Positions 56,601-64,000 of a stretch of DNA of 64,000 nt are shown here, piece by piece. The DNA is taken from the NCBI RefSeq assembly GCF_032911225.1, contig NZ_CP136600.1:124001-188000 (forward strand), given 5' to 3'. Source of the DNA: Thalassotalea fonticola (GTDB lineage: Bacteria > Pseudomonadota > Gammaproteobacteria > Enterobacterales > Alteromonadaceae). The notes beneath the pieces are model-generated. The model did not search any database. It worked only from the letters and a program-made list of their open reading frames with translations, and was not told where the DNA came from. A program made the translations under genes and the position numbers. The stretch's first letter is position 1. Every line of letters starts with the position of its first letter.

Positions 56601-59600
56601 TATCATCAATGCCGTCATTGTCAGTATCTTTACCGCTTATATTTGCTTCTCTACTGTCAGGTATCCCATCGTTATCACTGTCTGAATCTAAGTGATTTCT
56701 GATGCCATCATTATCACTATCATCAGTGCCTTCTACGATGTCTGGAATACCGTCATTGTCTTCATCAACAGTAGAATCAAGATAATCTTCAATGCCATCG
56801 CCATCTGAATCATTAGTACCTTCATCAAGATCAGAAATGCCATCACCATCAGAATCTAAATCAAGATAATTGGCAGTGCCGTCACCATCGGTATCTTCTA
56901 TACCTTCTTCAGTATCAGAAATACCATCACCATCAGTATCATCGTCAGTGATATTTGGTATGCCATCTTTGTCTAAATCGGCAAGAACATTAATTGTGAT
57001 GGTTGCAATTTCTGAATCTTCGGTACCGTCATTGGCATTAATCGTGAAACTGTCTGAACCGACAAAATCGGTATTAGGGCTATAGGTAAAAGTTGGAGAT
57101 GCACCTGATAGACCACCATTTTCTGGGGCATTCACAATATTGAAGGTTAACTCATCTGCATCTTCATCCAAGCCGGAAAGGGCGATTTCTATTGCAATAT
57201 TTTCAACTACATCGATGGTCAAGCTGTCAGCAGTTGGTCGTTGATTGGTTTCAGTAACGTTGATGTTAAATGCAGGCAATGAAACTGTATCGTCGGCATC
57301 TGTAACTGAAATTTGAATGTTATTATAATCTCCCGCATCTGAAAACCCTGGTGTACCGTTTAATGCGCCAGTTGCTGTGTCAAAATCTGCCCACGACGGT
57401 TTATTTGTAATACTAAATAGCAAGGAGTCGCCATCGGCATCGTTAAACGTTGGGCTAAAACCGTAGTTACTATTTTCAGCGATTGTCGTTGCCGGCGTAC
57501 CCGAAATGGTTGGTGCCTGATTAGTCTCGGTTACACTAATACTAAACGCAGGTAGAGACACTGGTGTACCGCCATCACTGACCGAGATCACGATATTGCT
57601 GTAGGTACCCGCATCAGTAAAACCTGGGGTGCCGGTAAGGGAGCCATCGGCAGTATTGAACGTTGCCCAGTCAGGTTTGTTGCTAATGCTAAAGGTCAGG
57701 GCGTCGCCATCGGCATCGTTAAACGTTGGGCTAAAGCCGTAGTTACTATTTTCAGCGATTGTCGATGCTGGCGTACCTGAAATGGTTGGTGCCTGATTAG
57801 TGTTGGTTACACTAATGCTAAATGCAGGTAGAGACTCTGGCGTCCCCCCATCACTGACCGAGATCACGATATTGCTGTAGGTACCCGCATCAGTAAAACC
57901 TGGGGTGCCGGTAAGGGATCCATCGGCAGTATTGAACGTCGCCCAGGCAGGTTTATTGCTAATGCTAAAGGTCAGCGTGTCGCCATCGGCATCGTTAAAC
58001 GTTGGGCTAAAACCGTAGTTACTATTTTCAGCGATTGTCGTTACCGGCGTACCCGAAATGGTTGGTGCCTGATTAGTGTTGGTTACACTAATACTAAACG
58101 CAGGTAGAGACACTGGTGTACCGCCATCACTGACCGAGATCACGATATTGCTGTAGGTACCCGCATCAGTAAAACCTGGGGTGCCGGTAAGGGAGCCATC
58201 GGCAGTATTGAACGTTGCCCAGTCAGGTTTGTTGCTAATGCTAAAGGTCAGGGCGTCGCCATCGGCATCGTTAAACGTTGGGCTAAAACCGTAGTTACTA
58301 TTTTCAGCGATTGTCGTTGCCGGCATACCCGAAATGGTTGGTGCCTGATTAGTGTTGGTTACACTAATACTAAACGTAGGTAGAGACACTGGCGTCCCCC
58401 CATCACTGACCGAGATCACGATATTGCTGTAGGTACCCGCATCAGTAAAACCTGGGGTGCCGGTAAGGGAGCCATCGGCAGTATTGAACGTTGCCCAGTC
58501 AGGTTTATTGCTAATGCTAAAAGTCAGGGCGTCGCCATCGGCATCGTTAAACGTTGGGCTAAAGCCGTAGTTACTATTTTCAGCGATTGTCGTTGCTGGC
58601 GTACCCGAAATCGTTGGTGCCTGATTAGTCTCGGTTACACTAATACTAAACGTAGGTAGAGACACTGGCGTACCGCCATCACTGACCGAGATCACTATAT
58701 TGCTGTAGGTACCCGCATCAGTAAAACCTGGGGTGCCGGTAAGGGAGCCATCGGCAGTATTGAACGTTGCCCAGTCAGGTTTATTGCTAATGCTAAAAGT
58801 CAGGGCGTCGCCATCGGCATCGTTAAATGTTGGGCTAAAGCCGTAGTTACTATTTTCAGCGATTGTCGTTGCCGGCGTACCTGAAATGGTTGGTGCCTGA
58901 TTAGTGTTGGTTACACTAATGCTAAATGCAGGTAGAGACACTGGCGTCCCCCCATCACTGACCGAGATCACGATATTGCTGTAGGTACCCGCATCAGTAA
59001 AACCTGGGGTGCCGGTAAGGGAGCCATCGGCAGTATTGAACGTTGCCCAGTCAGGTTTATTGCTAATGCTAAAAGTCAGGGCGTCGCCATCGGCATCGTT
59101 AAACGTTGGGCTAAAGCCGTAGTTACTATTTTCAGCGATTGTCGTTGCTGGCGTACCCGAAATCGTTGGTGCCTGATTAGTCTCGGTTACACTAATACTA
59201 AACGTAGGTAGAGACACTGGCGTCCCCCCATCACTGACCGAGATCACGATATTGCTGTAGGTACCCGCATCAGTAAAACCTGGGGTGCCGGTAAGGGAGC
59301 CATCGGCAGTATTGAACGTTGCCCAGTCAGGTTTATTGCTAATGCTAAAAGTCAGGGCGTCGCCATCGGCATCGTTAAACGTTGGGCTAAAACCGTAGTT
59401 ACTATTTTCAGCGATTGTCGTTGCCGGTGTACCTGAAATTGTTGGTGGTATATTACCACCGCCTTCATTGATATCTTGTACATTTACCGTAATGGTTTGG
59501 GTATCTGCAAGTGCACCATCACTCGCCGAAACTTCAACTATGTAAGCATTGCTTCCCGCATTTGACAATGGAGTTTCAAAATCGGGTGCACTAACAAATA

Positions 59601-60576
59601 CTAATGCGCCACTGTTATCTATAGAGAAAAAAGAGCTATCGACTCCCCCCGAGATAGAGAAGGTGATACTGTCGTTTTCGGGATCTGTTGCTACAATGTC
59701 AGTAACAGCGGTTGTATTTTCACTGACATTTAACGAGGAAGTAGCGGCGCTGCCATCATTAGAAATAACAGGGGCTAAATTCGATAAACTCAATGGTGGA
59801 CTTAACATGCCTAAATCTGCGTATGTTGCATCCCAGTCGTCAACCTTATCGTCAATACCACCAACATCGCCATTAATCGAACTGCTTTGAGTTAAAGAAA
59901 CCAAGATGTATTGCATGATGGTATTCTCGTCAACATTAAGCCCCGCAATGTTGACCATCTCGGTTTGTAAGTCTGAAAAAGGAAATTCAAAAGAGATAAA
60001 ATGATCTAACTTTCCGTTGGGTCCTATGTCTGTGGTAACACTATTACCATCGATGGTTTGCACAGAGTCAAAATTATAATTTAACCCTGTATAGGCAATT
60101 TCAAAGCTTGAATTATTTTCCATGCTAGTCGTATTTGGGGAAATATTGGCACCATTACCCGGATCTACGAACTCAATTGCTCTGCCATTTTGTTTGCCAT
60201 TGGCATTTAAAAAGAGATCTATTTTGCCATCAAGGTTTGCATCTATACCAATAACGTATACCGCGGAGTCTTTGGTGCCACCAAGTCGAATACGGTAAGC
60301 TATGGAATCATCTGCATTGGTAACAGTCCCTTGGTCATCATATAAGGTGTAGAGCACACTGTGATCGGCATCGCCAACTAATTCTACAGCTTCTGCGCCT
60401 GCTTGCGTGTCGCCATTTGGGTCAAAATTGGAGCCTTTCATGATGGCTTTCCAGGCAGAGGATGCACCACCTAAATCTATAGTTATATCTTCTGCTTGTG
60501 CAGTGCAGGTAATAAACAGTAATGAGAAAGTGGTTAGATAAACCTTTTTGAATAAACCTAATGATTTGAAGTGCAT
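53671..60576 (-). CDS. Giant Ig-like/TSP3 surface protein fused to an OmpA-type protein
   Basis: 2301 residues. Order: signal peptide (1-28, cut after AQA); N-terminal domain (about 30-270); cadherin-like domain (275-375); eight 92-residue Ig-like repeats of the He_PIG/cadherin sort (about 379-1114, motif [20 protein letters not shown]); another Ig/cadherin-like domain (1115-1210); Asp-rich thrombospondin type 3 repeats (about 1211-1890; [15 protein letters not shown]), calcium-binding; then [20 protein letters not shown] (1911-1930), SSKK, and a signal-peptide-like stretch [18 protein letters not shown] (1935-1952). After this comes an eight-strand barrel (about 1960-2125), a TSP3 unit with cysteine ([15 protein letters not shown]) and an OmpA peptidoglycan-binding domain (about 2190-2301; [31 protein letters not shown]). 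AGGGAC precedes the ATG. Likely role: adhesion and envelope anchoring. The junction is unusual: it reads as two export units in one frame. Confidence 0.9.
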   Translation of the reverse strand: MHFKSLGLFKKVYLTTFSLLFITCTAQAEDITIDLGGASSAWKAIMKGSNFDPNGDTQAGAEAVELVGDADHSVLYTLYDDQGTVTNADDSIAYRIRLGGTKDSAVYVIGIDANLDGKIDLFLNANGKQNGRAIEFVDPGNGANISPNTTSMENNSSFEIAYTGLNYNFDSVQTIDGNSVTTDIGPNGKLDHFISFEFPFSDLQTEMVNIAGLNVDENTIMQYILVSLTQSSSINGDVGGIDDKVDDWDATYADLGMLSPPLSLSNLAPVISNDGSAATSSLNVSENTTAVTDIVATDPENDSITFSISGGVDSSFFSIDNSGALVFVSAPDFETPLSNAGSNAYIVEVSASDGALADTQTITVNVQDINEGGGNIPPTISGTPATTIAENSNYGFSPTFNDADGDALTFSISNKPDWATFNTADGSLTGTPGFTDAGTYSNIVISVSDGGTPVSLPTFSISVTETNQAPTISGTPATTIAENSNYGFSPTFNDADGDALTFSISNKPDWATFNTADGSLTGTPGFTDAGTYSNIVISVSDGGTPVSLPAFSISVTNTNQAPTISGTPATTIAENSNYGFSPTFNDADGDALTFSISNKPDWATFNTADGSLTGTPGFTDAGTYSNIVISVSDGGTPVSLPTFSISVTETNQAPTISGTPATTIAENSNYGFSPTFNDADGDALTFSISNKPDWATFNTADGSLTGTPGFTDAGTYSNIVISVSDGGTPVSLPTFSISVTNTNQAPTISGMPATTIAENSNYGFSPTFNDADGDALTFSISNKPDWATFNTADGSLTGTPGFTDAGTYSNIVISVSDGGTPVSLPAFSISVTNTNQAPTISGTPVTTIAENSNYGFSPTFNDADGDTLTFSISNKPAWATFNTADGSLTGTPGFTDAGTYSNIVISVSDGGTPESLPAFSISVTNTNQAPTISGTPASTIAENSNYGFSPTFNDADGDALTFSISNKPDWATFNTADGSLTGTPGFTDAGTYSNIVISVSDGGTPVSLPAFSISVTETNQAPTISGTPATTIAENSNYGFSPTFNDADGDSLLFSITNKPSWADFDTATGALNGTPGFSDAGDYNNIQISVTDADDTVSLPAFNINVTETNQRPTADSLTIDVVENIAIEIALSGLDEDADELTFNIVNAPENGGLSGASPTFTYSPNTDFVGSDSFTINANDGTEDSEIATITINVLADLDKDGIPNITDDDTDGDGISDTEEGIEDTDGDGTANYLDLDSDGDGISDLDEGTNDSDGDGIEDYLDSTVDEDNDGIPDIVEGTDDSDNDGIRNHLDSDSDNDGIPDSREANISGKDTDNDGIDDTFDVDQTGGTDINNDGIDDDVQLQDTDNDGIPDHTDNDSDNDAIPDVIEAHLRLEDVNNNGINDLIDVELTLEVDLDSDGIDDAFDVTYTDGIDANLDGIDDILLPLSDRDNDGTPDHLDLDSDNDGISDTVEAGMTGLDYDGDGIDDNYDVDATNGTDTNNDGIDDNATVVDTDVDGVPDLHDLDSDNDSIFDVTEAGATDLDNDALVDLENVLVEIPLDSDNDGISDFRDIDSDNDSINDIDTTVWSTLDENNDGQIDSSVDNDGDGIDDAQDMLPEQHGTAKNNNDQDVDGIPDTEEGVADTDGDGVPNYLDTDSDNDGIPDSDEGTTDTDGDGEADYIDTDSDNDGIPDVEEGTTDTDDDGNADYIDTDSDNDGIPDVDEGTNDTDGDGDADYTDTDSDNDGIPDVDEGSNDTDGDGEADYIDTDSDNDGIPDVDEGSNDTDGDGDADYIDTDSDNDGIPDVDEGTNDTDGDGEADYIDTDSDNDGIPDVDEGTLDTDGDGIPDYLDSDLVATDINQDSDSDGILDSDEGTVDTDGDGTPDYLDTDSDNDGILDSDENGDFNNDGINDRLQASGKVETGVKGAGATGFLAIMLLIFIVLIRSSKKFTLILLAAPLLLISNAQASDNCELGKSFTNVNCWYAGAGLGYSTLDPKHKNTSWRVSDDNDTSFKLLAGLALSDHLFTEISYEDMGAAELYNLNPSITDTLNIDYSAFGANVGFWLNERKSTWNVYAKAGVSFLDTDTGENVEQDHGTQLTFGAGAQWHFNEKWFARLELTAYDEDAQVIGLSISRYFGSTTKAMPKKKTVKKAPIHKPTPVAVVEEVVTVNPDLDNDGVINESDKCPETIANTKVNAKGCALMATITLKIQFDSWKSNVKEQYLAEIDRVAKFIDQHDEIDVVVEGHTDWEGKEDKNQILSEARAKAVATLLEEKTPNSDKTYTTIGFGELKPIADNTTKEGRRLNRRVVVVISEK
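55075..55660. repeat. 84-bp tandem repeats encoding TSP3 units
   Basis: Inside the giant gene, a unit of 84 bases (28 residues, [20 protein letters not shown]...) recurs with phase marks ATCTACATCA at 55117, 55201, 55285, 55369 and 55453 and a variant at 55537; about seven units, the middle ones nearly identical. Confidence 0.9.
57235..59442. repeat. Eight tandem 276-bp repeats encoding Ig-like domains
   Basis: A boundary marker (GCGATTGTCG) recurs at 57479, 57755, 58031, 58307, 58583, 58859, 59135 and 59411, always 276 bases apart. Seven units are nearly identical at DNA level with few third-position changes; the one nearest the C-terminus (57235-57480) is clearly diverged. This indicates recent homogenisation or expansion of the array. 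Confidence 0.95.
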
Positions 60577-60959
60577 TTTTGTCCCTAAAAACTCTACTTT
60601 TCGATTAACTATCCAATTATGTCATATCTTGAAAAATTCAATTGATTAGCGCAATGAATTCAACAGTTTGACTGGTAGCTTACTTAATCTACGTAGGTGA
60701 TTTGTTTAATTATTATTCAAATTAGAATGTAAATGTTTTGTAACGACAAGTAAATAGCTGGAGGCCAATATCTAGCTTATAAAATTATATATACTGGCAA
60801 AAATGATTAAATAACTTGTCTATTTATAAATGTACTATATTTAGTGAGCGACAATCGCACATTCGTCTTTACTCATAGTTGGCATTTCACTGAAGTAGGT
60901 GATAGTCAATTACAATGGAGTTAGTAAGCCGTGGCGAACTATATTGAAGGAATAAAAAG
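60577..60959. other. Divergent intergenic region
   Basis: 383 bases between the giant gene and the NTF2-like gene, AT-rich, must carry both promoters. No convincing -35/-10 pair or regulator site was seen. Confidence 0.4.
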
Positions 60960-61421
60960 ATGAAATACTGTGTAAAAATAATAAGCCTATTAATGGTTTT
61001 TACCGCATTTACAAGTGCTGCCAATCAACTAACCAAAGAGCAATCTGAAGTTTGGGAAGTAGTAATTGCTTCTTATGCGGATATTGAAAAACAAGACTCA
61101 AATTGGACCAATAAATGGGCAACTGAAGATCTGTTAGCATGGGGTAATGCCACACCTATGCCACGTAACCGCGCGTCCATTCAACGATGGGAAAAGTTTC
61201 AATTTTCTAATGGTGGTAAAAATGTGGTTTCTGATTACACTCCTACTGGAATTGTAGTGCATGGAGATACAGCCGTAGCGCATTATTACTTTTCTAATGG
61301 TACCATTTCTAAAGACGGAAAGGCTGATACTTCCCATGGTCGCTGTAGTGATGTGTTAGTAAGAGATGGCAAATCCTGGAAGTTTGTGGCTTGGCATTGC
61401 GCTGACGAGCCTGAAAGTTAA
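60960..61421 (+). CDS. Exported NTF2-like (DUF4440/SnoaL-type) protein
   Basis: 153 residues with a signal peptide (ISLLMVFTAFTSA, cut after SAA or TSA). The mature domain has the NTF2-like plan: first helix EQSEVWEVVIASYADIEKQD, loop with WATEDLLAWGNATPMPRNRASI, strands YTPTGIVVHGDTAVAHYYFSNGT and the ending SDVLVRDGKSWKFVAWHCADE, typical of DUF4440/SnoaL-like proteins. Such domains bind small hydrophobic ligands or are enzymes; no active-site residues can be assigned. AAGGA with a 7-base spacer before the ATG. It has its own terminator, so is monocistronic. Confidence 0.85.
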   Translation: MKYCVKIISLLMVFTAFTSAANQLTKEQSEVWEVVIASYADIEKQDSNWTNKWATEDLLAWGNATPMPRNRASIQRWEKFQFSNGGKNVVSDYTPTGIVVHGDTAVAHYYFSNGTISKDGKADTSHGRCSDVLVRDGKSWKFVAWHCADEPES

Positions 61422-61442
61422 GAGGATTAAATTAATATAAAG

Positions 61443-61477
61443 GAGGAGGTTCATGATAATGAATATTCCTCTTTTTT
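61443..61477 (+). terminator. Terminator of the NTF2-like gene
   Basis: GAGGA-gg-TTCAT / ATGAA-tat-TCCTC hairpin with a small internal loop, followed by six T, about 20 bases after the stop. Confidence 0.75.
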
Positions 61478-61526
61478 ATTGTGGTCTATACTTTGATTAA
61501 ACTTTGTTATTTAAGGAATTCACATA

Positions 61527-62030
61527 ATGTTTATTACAACTAAAAAAATAATAAATATAACCCTCATCACTGCTTTAGCAGCATGTTCAAGTGATGGAGG
61601 TAATGAAGGTCCGCCACCAATTCCAGATTGTGACTACAGCACACACTCAAATTTGAATGATCAAATAAACCAGTTCATTTGGGCTGACTCTAGTCATGCA
61701 ACATTTACCTCTCAGTGGCAACAAGTTGCGGTCGAACAAATCATTAAAAAATACGGTTATTTACAACGCAAAAGTTTGCCTGATGCGCAAGCCGCAGAAA
61801 AGCAGTTTCTGAAGTTCCAAAGTCAAGTAGAAGGTTTGTTGTTTACTAATAAAGATATACAAACAGGTATAGAAACTAAGCAATGCGTAGTAGGTCAAAA
61901 TGGTGAACCTAGCACTAAGCTAGAAGTGCAAAATGAAAGCGTTGAATATGTACTAGCTGCTTTACCTGCCATTTTAAAGACAATACAGACTAAAAAGAAT
62001 AAAATTATCCAAACTTTAGAGAAACGTTAG
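61527..62030 (+). CDS. Small lipoprotein of unknown function
   Basis: 167 residues. Lipobox ITALAAC (Cys 20), followed by a short Gly/Pro linker (SSDGGNEGPPPIPDC). The mature part is helical, with two further cysteines (residues about 35 and 116, CDYST and KQCVVG) that could form a disulfide, and charged amphipathic helices (QVAVEQIIKKYGYLQRKS, AAEKQFLKFQSQVEGLLF, AILKTIQTKKNKIIQTLEK). I do not recognise the family. AAGGA 9 bases before the ATG. It is followed after 85 bases by the DsbA-like gene, possibly the same transcript. The Asp at +2 that retains lipoproteins in the inner membrane is absent (Ser-Ser), so outer-membrane sorting is expected. Confidence 0.75.
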   Translation: MFITTKKIINITLITALAACSSDGGNEGPPPIPDCDYSTHSNLNDQINQFIWADSSHATFTSQWQQVAVEQIIKKYGYLQRKSLPDAQAAEKQFLKFQSQVEGLLFTNKDIQTGIETKQCVVGQNGEPSTKLEVQNESVEYVLAALPAILKTIQTKKNKIIQTLEKR

Positions 62031-62114
62031 TTGCTGTTGTTAAAATTATTTGGCTTATTAGTGAAAAACTAATTAAAATCCATCTATTGAATACAATGAG
62101 CAAAGACATTTACT

Positions 62115-62714
62115 ATGACCACTGAATTATTTTTTATTTACGACTCACATTGTCCATGGAGTTATGCGACTACTGCCTTGGTAAACAGCATTAGCAAAGC
62201 TTATCCTGAAATGCCAATCCACCTGTGGCACACTGCCTATTACGAAGGTAATGACAGCCCAGGTAAAAGTTCTGCTGAAACAGTGTCACGGCAAAGTGCA
62301 GCTAATTTTGGTATGGACTACATCCGTGATGCCGATAACGCTAAAGACAGTTATATGGCTGCTAATGTTATGGCATGGGTACAAAATAAACAACCTGATA
62401 AAGCTTTAGAATTGTTAAATACACTGCAGCATCAGCACTTTGTTGAAAATAACCCTTTAACCGATAAAGACGATTTTGATGCAGTTATTGAACAATTTAA
62501 ATTTTCGCCACCGGCGAAGGTATTTAAATCAGAGCTAAGTAAAGATGCAGATTACTTACTTGCTGATATCGCTGAAATTCAAGAAATTATCCAAACAACG
62601 GCATTTCCTGCGTTAATGCTGGCGGTAGATGACCGCTTAGTATTGTTAAATCATAACTTGTATTTAACCAAACCCGAAAAAATTGTCGAAGCGGTTGAAC
62701 TAGAACTTAAATGA
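62115..62714 (+). CDS. DsbA-family thioredoxin-fold protein (CPWS active site)
   Basis: 199 residues, no signal peptide, so cytoplasmic. Thioredoxin fold with helical insertion: FFIYDSHCPWSYATTALVN (active-site-like CxxS, Cys about residue 14), the helical insert (about 60-150) and the cis-Pro segment TTAFPALMLAVDDRLVLLN (about 160). The second cysteine is a serine, as in several FrnE/HCCA-isomerase-like DsbA relatives, which usually act with glutathione or as monothiol reductases rather than as oxidases. It is directly followed, 13 bases later, by a glutaredoxin gene, so a shared cytosolic thiol role is likely. Substrate unknown. Confidence 0.87.
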   Translation: MTTELFFIYDSHCPWSYATTALVNSISKAYPEMPIHLWHTAYYEGNDSPGKSSAETVSRQSAANFGMDYIRDADNAKDSYMAANVMAWVQNKQPDKALELLNTLQHQHFVENNPLTDKDDFDAVIEQFKFSPPAKVFKSELSKDADYLLADIAEIQEIIQTTAFPALMLAVDDRLVLLNHNLYLTKPEKIVEAVELELK

Positions 62715-62727
62715 GCAGCTTAAATAC

Positions 62728-62955
62728 ATGAAACGCGTCGTACTATTTACTAAGAATAGTTGCCCACATTGCGACAGCGCTAAAAAATATTTAGACCAAA
62801 ATGGTATTAAGTATAGGCTTTGTAATGTGAGCACTGCCGCGGGGCGAAAAGAATACAGTTTAACTGGATATCGGGGCGTACCAGTGTTGAAAATTGGCGA
62901 TCAATTTTTAAATGGCTTTACGGTAAAAGGCTTTCAAAACTTATACAGTAAGTAG
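62728..62955 (+). CDS. Glutaredoxin-like protein
   Basis: 75 residues. Dithiol active site CPHC in FTKNSCPHCDSAKKYL (residues about 12-15), then GIKYRLCNVSTAAGRKEYSLTG and the cis-Pro/GG region YRGVPVLKIGDQFLNGF, matching the NrdH/glutaredoxin fold. Expected to reduce disulfides with glutathione or thioredoxin reductase. No signal peptide. Follows the DsbA-like gene by 13 bases and is closed by a strong terminator, so the two are one operon. Slightly shorter than E. coli glutaredoxin 3 (83). Confidence 0.9.
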   Translation: MKRVVLFTKNSCPHCDSAKKYLDQNGIKYRLCNVSTAAGRKEYSLTGYRGVPVLKIGDQFLNGFTVKGFQNLYSK

Positions 62956-62982
62956 CTAAACTCAACCCCAAAAGTAATAACT

Positions 62983-63013
62983 AAAAGAGCCTTATTAATA
63001 AGGCTCTTTTTTT
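62983..63013 (+). terminator. Terminator of the DsbA-like/glutaredoxin operon
   Basis: Stem AAAAGAGCCTTA / TAAGGCTCTTTT, 12 pairs with a 4-base loop, then more T (seven in all). Confidence 0.93.
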
Positions 63014-63014
63014 A

Positions 63015-63117
63015 CTTCAAGGACGAAGGAATGCCAACTAAACATGGATGTTATATAGTTGGCTCACTTCAGGGACGAAGGAATGCCAATCTAACATGGG
63101 TGTTAAAATATTGGCTA
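63015..63117. repeat. Imperfect tandem repeat, period 52 bases, two copies
   Basis: Two units starting CTTCA(A/G)GGACGAAGGAATG, with GGACGAAGGAATGCCA at 63021 and 63073 and AACATGG(A/G)TGTT at 63041 and 63093. The 12-mer on the other strand (AACATCCATGTT) resembles the AACATCCGTGTT of the repeat at 33145. Confidence 0.8.
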
Positions 63118-63136
63118 ATGTTTATCAAAGTTAAAT

Positions 63137-64000
63137 CTACGCGTCTTTTATATTTACCACATAACGGCCGACGGCTTTACCTTCGATGAATTTTTCTAAG
63201 TATTCAGGTACTTTATCTAGTGATATTTCTGTAGATAGTGATTCAAGGTTCGGTAATTTCATATCGGTAGCTACACGTTGCCAAATATGCTGTTTGTCTG
63301 TTAAAGCAATATTTACCGAATCAATTCCCAATAACGATATTCCTCGTGTAATAAATGGAAATACATTGGTTGAGAAAAATGGCGAAGAGACTAAACCACA
63401 AGCTGACACGCCACCGCCGGGTTTAATTTGTTTTAATAAATTAGCCAGGTAATCGCCACCAAGTGTATCAATACCATGAGCCCAAATACCTTTGCCCATC
63501 GGACGCTCAGCAATTTCATTAATTACATCTCGGTGAAGAACTTCAGCAGCGCCAAGTTCAATTAAATGTCCACTTTGTTCAGGTTTACCGGAAAAGGCTG
63601 TAACCGAATAACCGAGTTGTTTTAATAACGCAATACTGACGCTGCCAACCCCACCAGTTGCACCTGTTACAGCAACAGGGCCATCTTTAGGTGTTGCGCC
63701 CATACGTTCAATTTTTTCAATACACAGTGCAGCGGTTAAACCACCAGTGCCATAAACCATTGCTTCTTTAAGTGATAACGTAGCGGGGCGATTAACTGCC
63801 CAGTTCGCCGGGATTGAAATTCGCTGAGCTAACCCCCCAGAAGTATTCATCCCTAGATCGTAGCCAAATACTAATACCTCATCACCAGGATTGAATGTAC
63901 CTGATTTATCTTCAATAACAATACCAGCTGCATCAATACCAGGTGTGTGCGGGTAAGCTTTGCTAACCCCTTTATTTCCTGATGCAGATAGCGCATCTTT
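63137..64000 (-). CDS. YhdH/AcuI-type quinone oxidoreductase/acryloyl-CoA reductase (5' part missing)
   Basis: 288 residues; the frame is open to the window end, so the N-terminus (about 40 residues) is missing. Zinc-less medium-chain dehydrogenase/reductase: KDALSASGNKGVSKAYPHTP then GIDAAGIVIED, GDEVLVFGYDLGM, the co-factor motif VAVTGATGGVGSVSIALL (NADPH-binding GxGxxG type), LGAAEVLHRD, and the end with AVGRYVVNI. The KDALS and PGIDAAG phrases are those of the YhdH/AcuI branch, in which AcuI reduces acryloyl-CoA to propionyl-CoA with NADPH, a step in DMSP breakdown in marine bacteria; YhdH of E. coli has the same activity. Which role applies here cannot be decided without neighbours. Confidence 0.9.
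   Translation of the reverse strand, partial: KDALSASGNKGVSKAYPHTPGIDAAGIVIEDKSGTFNPGDEVLVFGYDLGMNTSGGLAQRISIPANWAVNRPATLSLKEAMVYGTGGLTAALCIEKIERMGATPKDGPVAVTGATGGVGSVSIALLKQLGYSVTAFSGKPEQSGHLIELGAAEVLHRDVINEIAERPMGKGIWAHGIDTLGGDYLANLLKQIKPGGGVSACGLVSSPFFSTNVFPFITRGISLLGIDSVNIALTDKQHIWQRVATDMKLPNLESLSTEISLDKVPEYLEKFIEGKAVGRYVVNIKDA

Noticed and set aside
55865..57085. Ser/Leu-rich plus-strand ORFs
   Set aside because: They are antisense images of the Asp-rich TSP3 repeats on the minus strand.
57235..59442. CRISPR or mobile repeat array
   Set aside because: The 276-bp units are in frame and encode Ig-like domains of the giant protein.

Overview
The window is chromosomal DNA from a marine gammaproteobacterium. 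A low-GC background, PntA/PntB, a YbiT-type ABC-F protein, YgiQ, NadA, a large TonB-dependent receptor, a voltage-gated channel of the NaChBac class and proteins rich in thrombospondin type 3 repeats all point to Alteromonadales. The family Colwelliaceae (Colwellia/Thalassotalea) is the most likely, but this rests on gene content and not on a phylogenetic marker. No phage, transposase or CRISPR array was seen.

Layout. 1-6.5 kb: 3' part of an RND efflux pump, a small exported protein, the transhydrogenase operon pntAB and a SlyD-type isomerase. 6.6-15.5 kb: outer-membrane barrel protein, exported amidohydrolase, FemAB-like protein, DMT exporter, voltage-gated cation channel, sodium:alanine symporter, RhlE-like helicase and an unknown Cys-rich protein. 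15.5-28.3 kb: membrane-bound CadC-like regulator divergent from a CPA2 (Kef-type) antiporter, patatin phospholipase, ybiT, ygiQ and an S9 peptidase lipoprotein. 28.4-33.4 kb: a GC-rich TonB receptor, nadA, and tRNA-Ser(GGA) preceded by eleven perfect copies of a heptamer. 33.4-49.5 kb is an accessory-looking stretch: an exported methyltransferase with a MATE transporter, a decayed rhomboid copy, a Spy-like protein, a Tat-exported intradiol dioxygenase, an Att-type ABC operon (ATPase, FtsX permease, lipocalin lipoprotein), a polytopic membrane protein with a degenerate spermidine-synthase-like domain paired with an exported isoaspartyl methyltransferase, adenine deaminase, the intact rhomboid, and a LysR regulator divergent from a PEP-mutase-family enzyme. 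49.6-53.5 kb: carotenoid oxygenase and DUF2141 operon divergent from a membrane LytTR regulator, then a RIO-type kinase. 53.7-60.6 kb: one 2301-residue surface/outer-membrane protein. 60.9-64 kb: NTF2-like protein, lipoprotein, DsbA-like protein, glutaredoxin and a partial YhdH/AcuI-type reductase.

The most unusual object is the 2301-residue ORF. It reads as two exported proteins in one frame: an adhesin-like part (eight 92-residue Ig-like repeats plus TSP3 repeats) ending in a glycine/hydrophobic/basic segment like a C-terminal sorting tail, followed directly by a near-perfect signal peptide and a complete OmpA-type protein. Other points are a diverged, stop-containing copy of the rhomboid N-terminus 11.5 kb from the intact gene in the same orientation, two signal-peptide-bearing SAM methyltransferases each next to a polytopic membrane protein, a channel with a calcium-type acidic filter, and the heptamer array in the probable tRNA-Ser leader.

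All calls come from reading the sequence and recalled family knowledge; no database search was run. Start sites were moved where a Shine-Dalgarno sequence, a signal peptide or family length argued for it.
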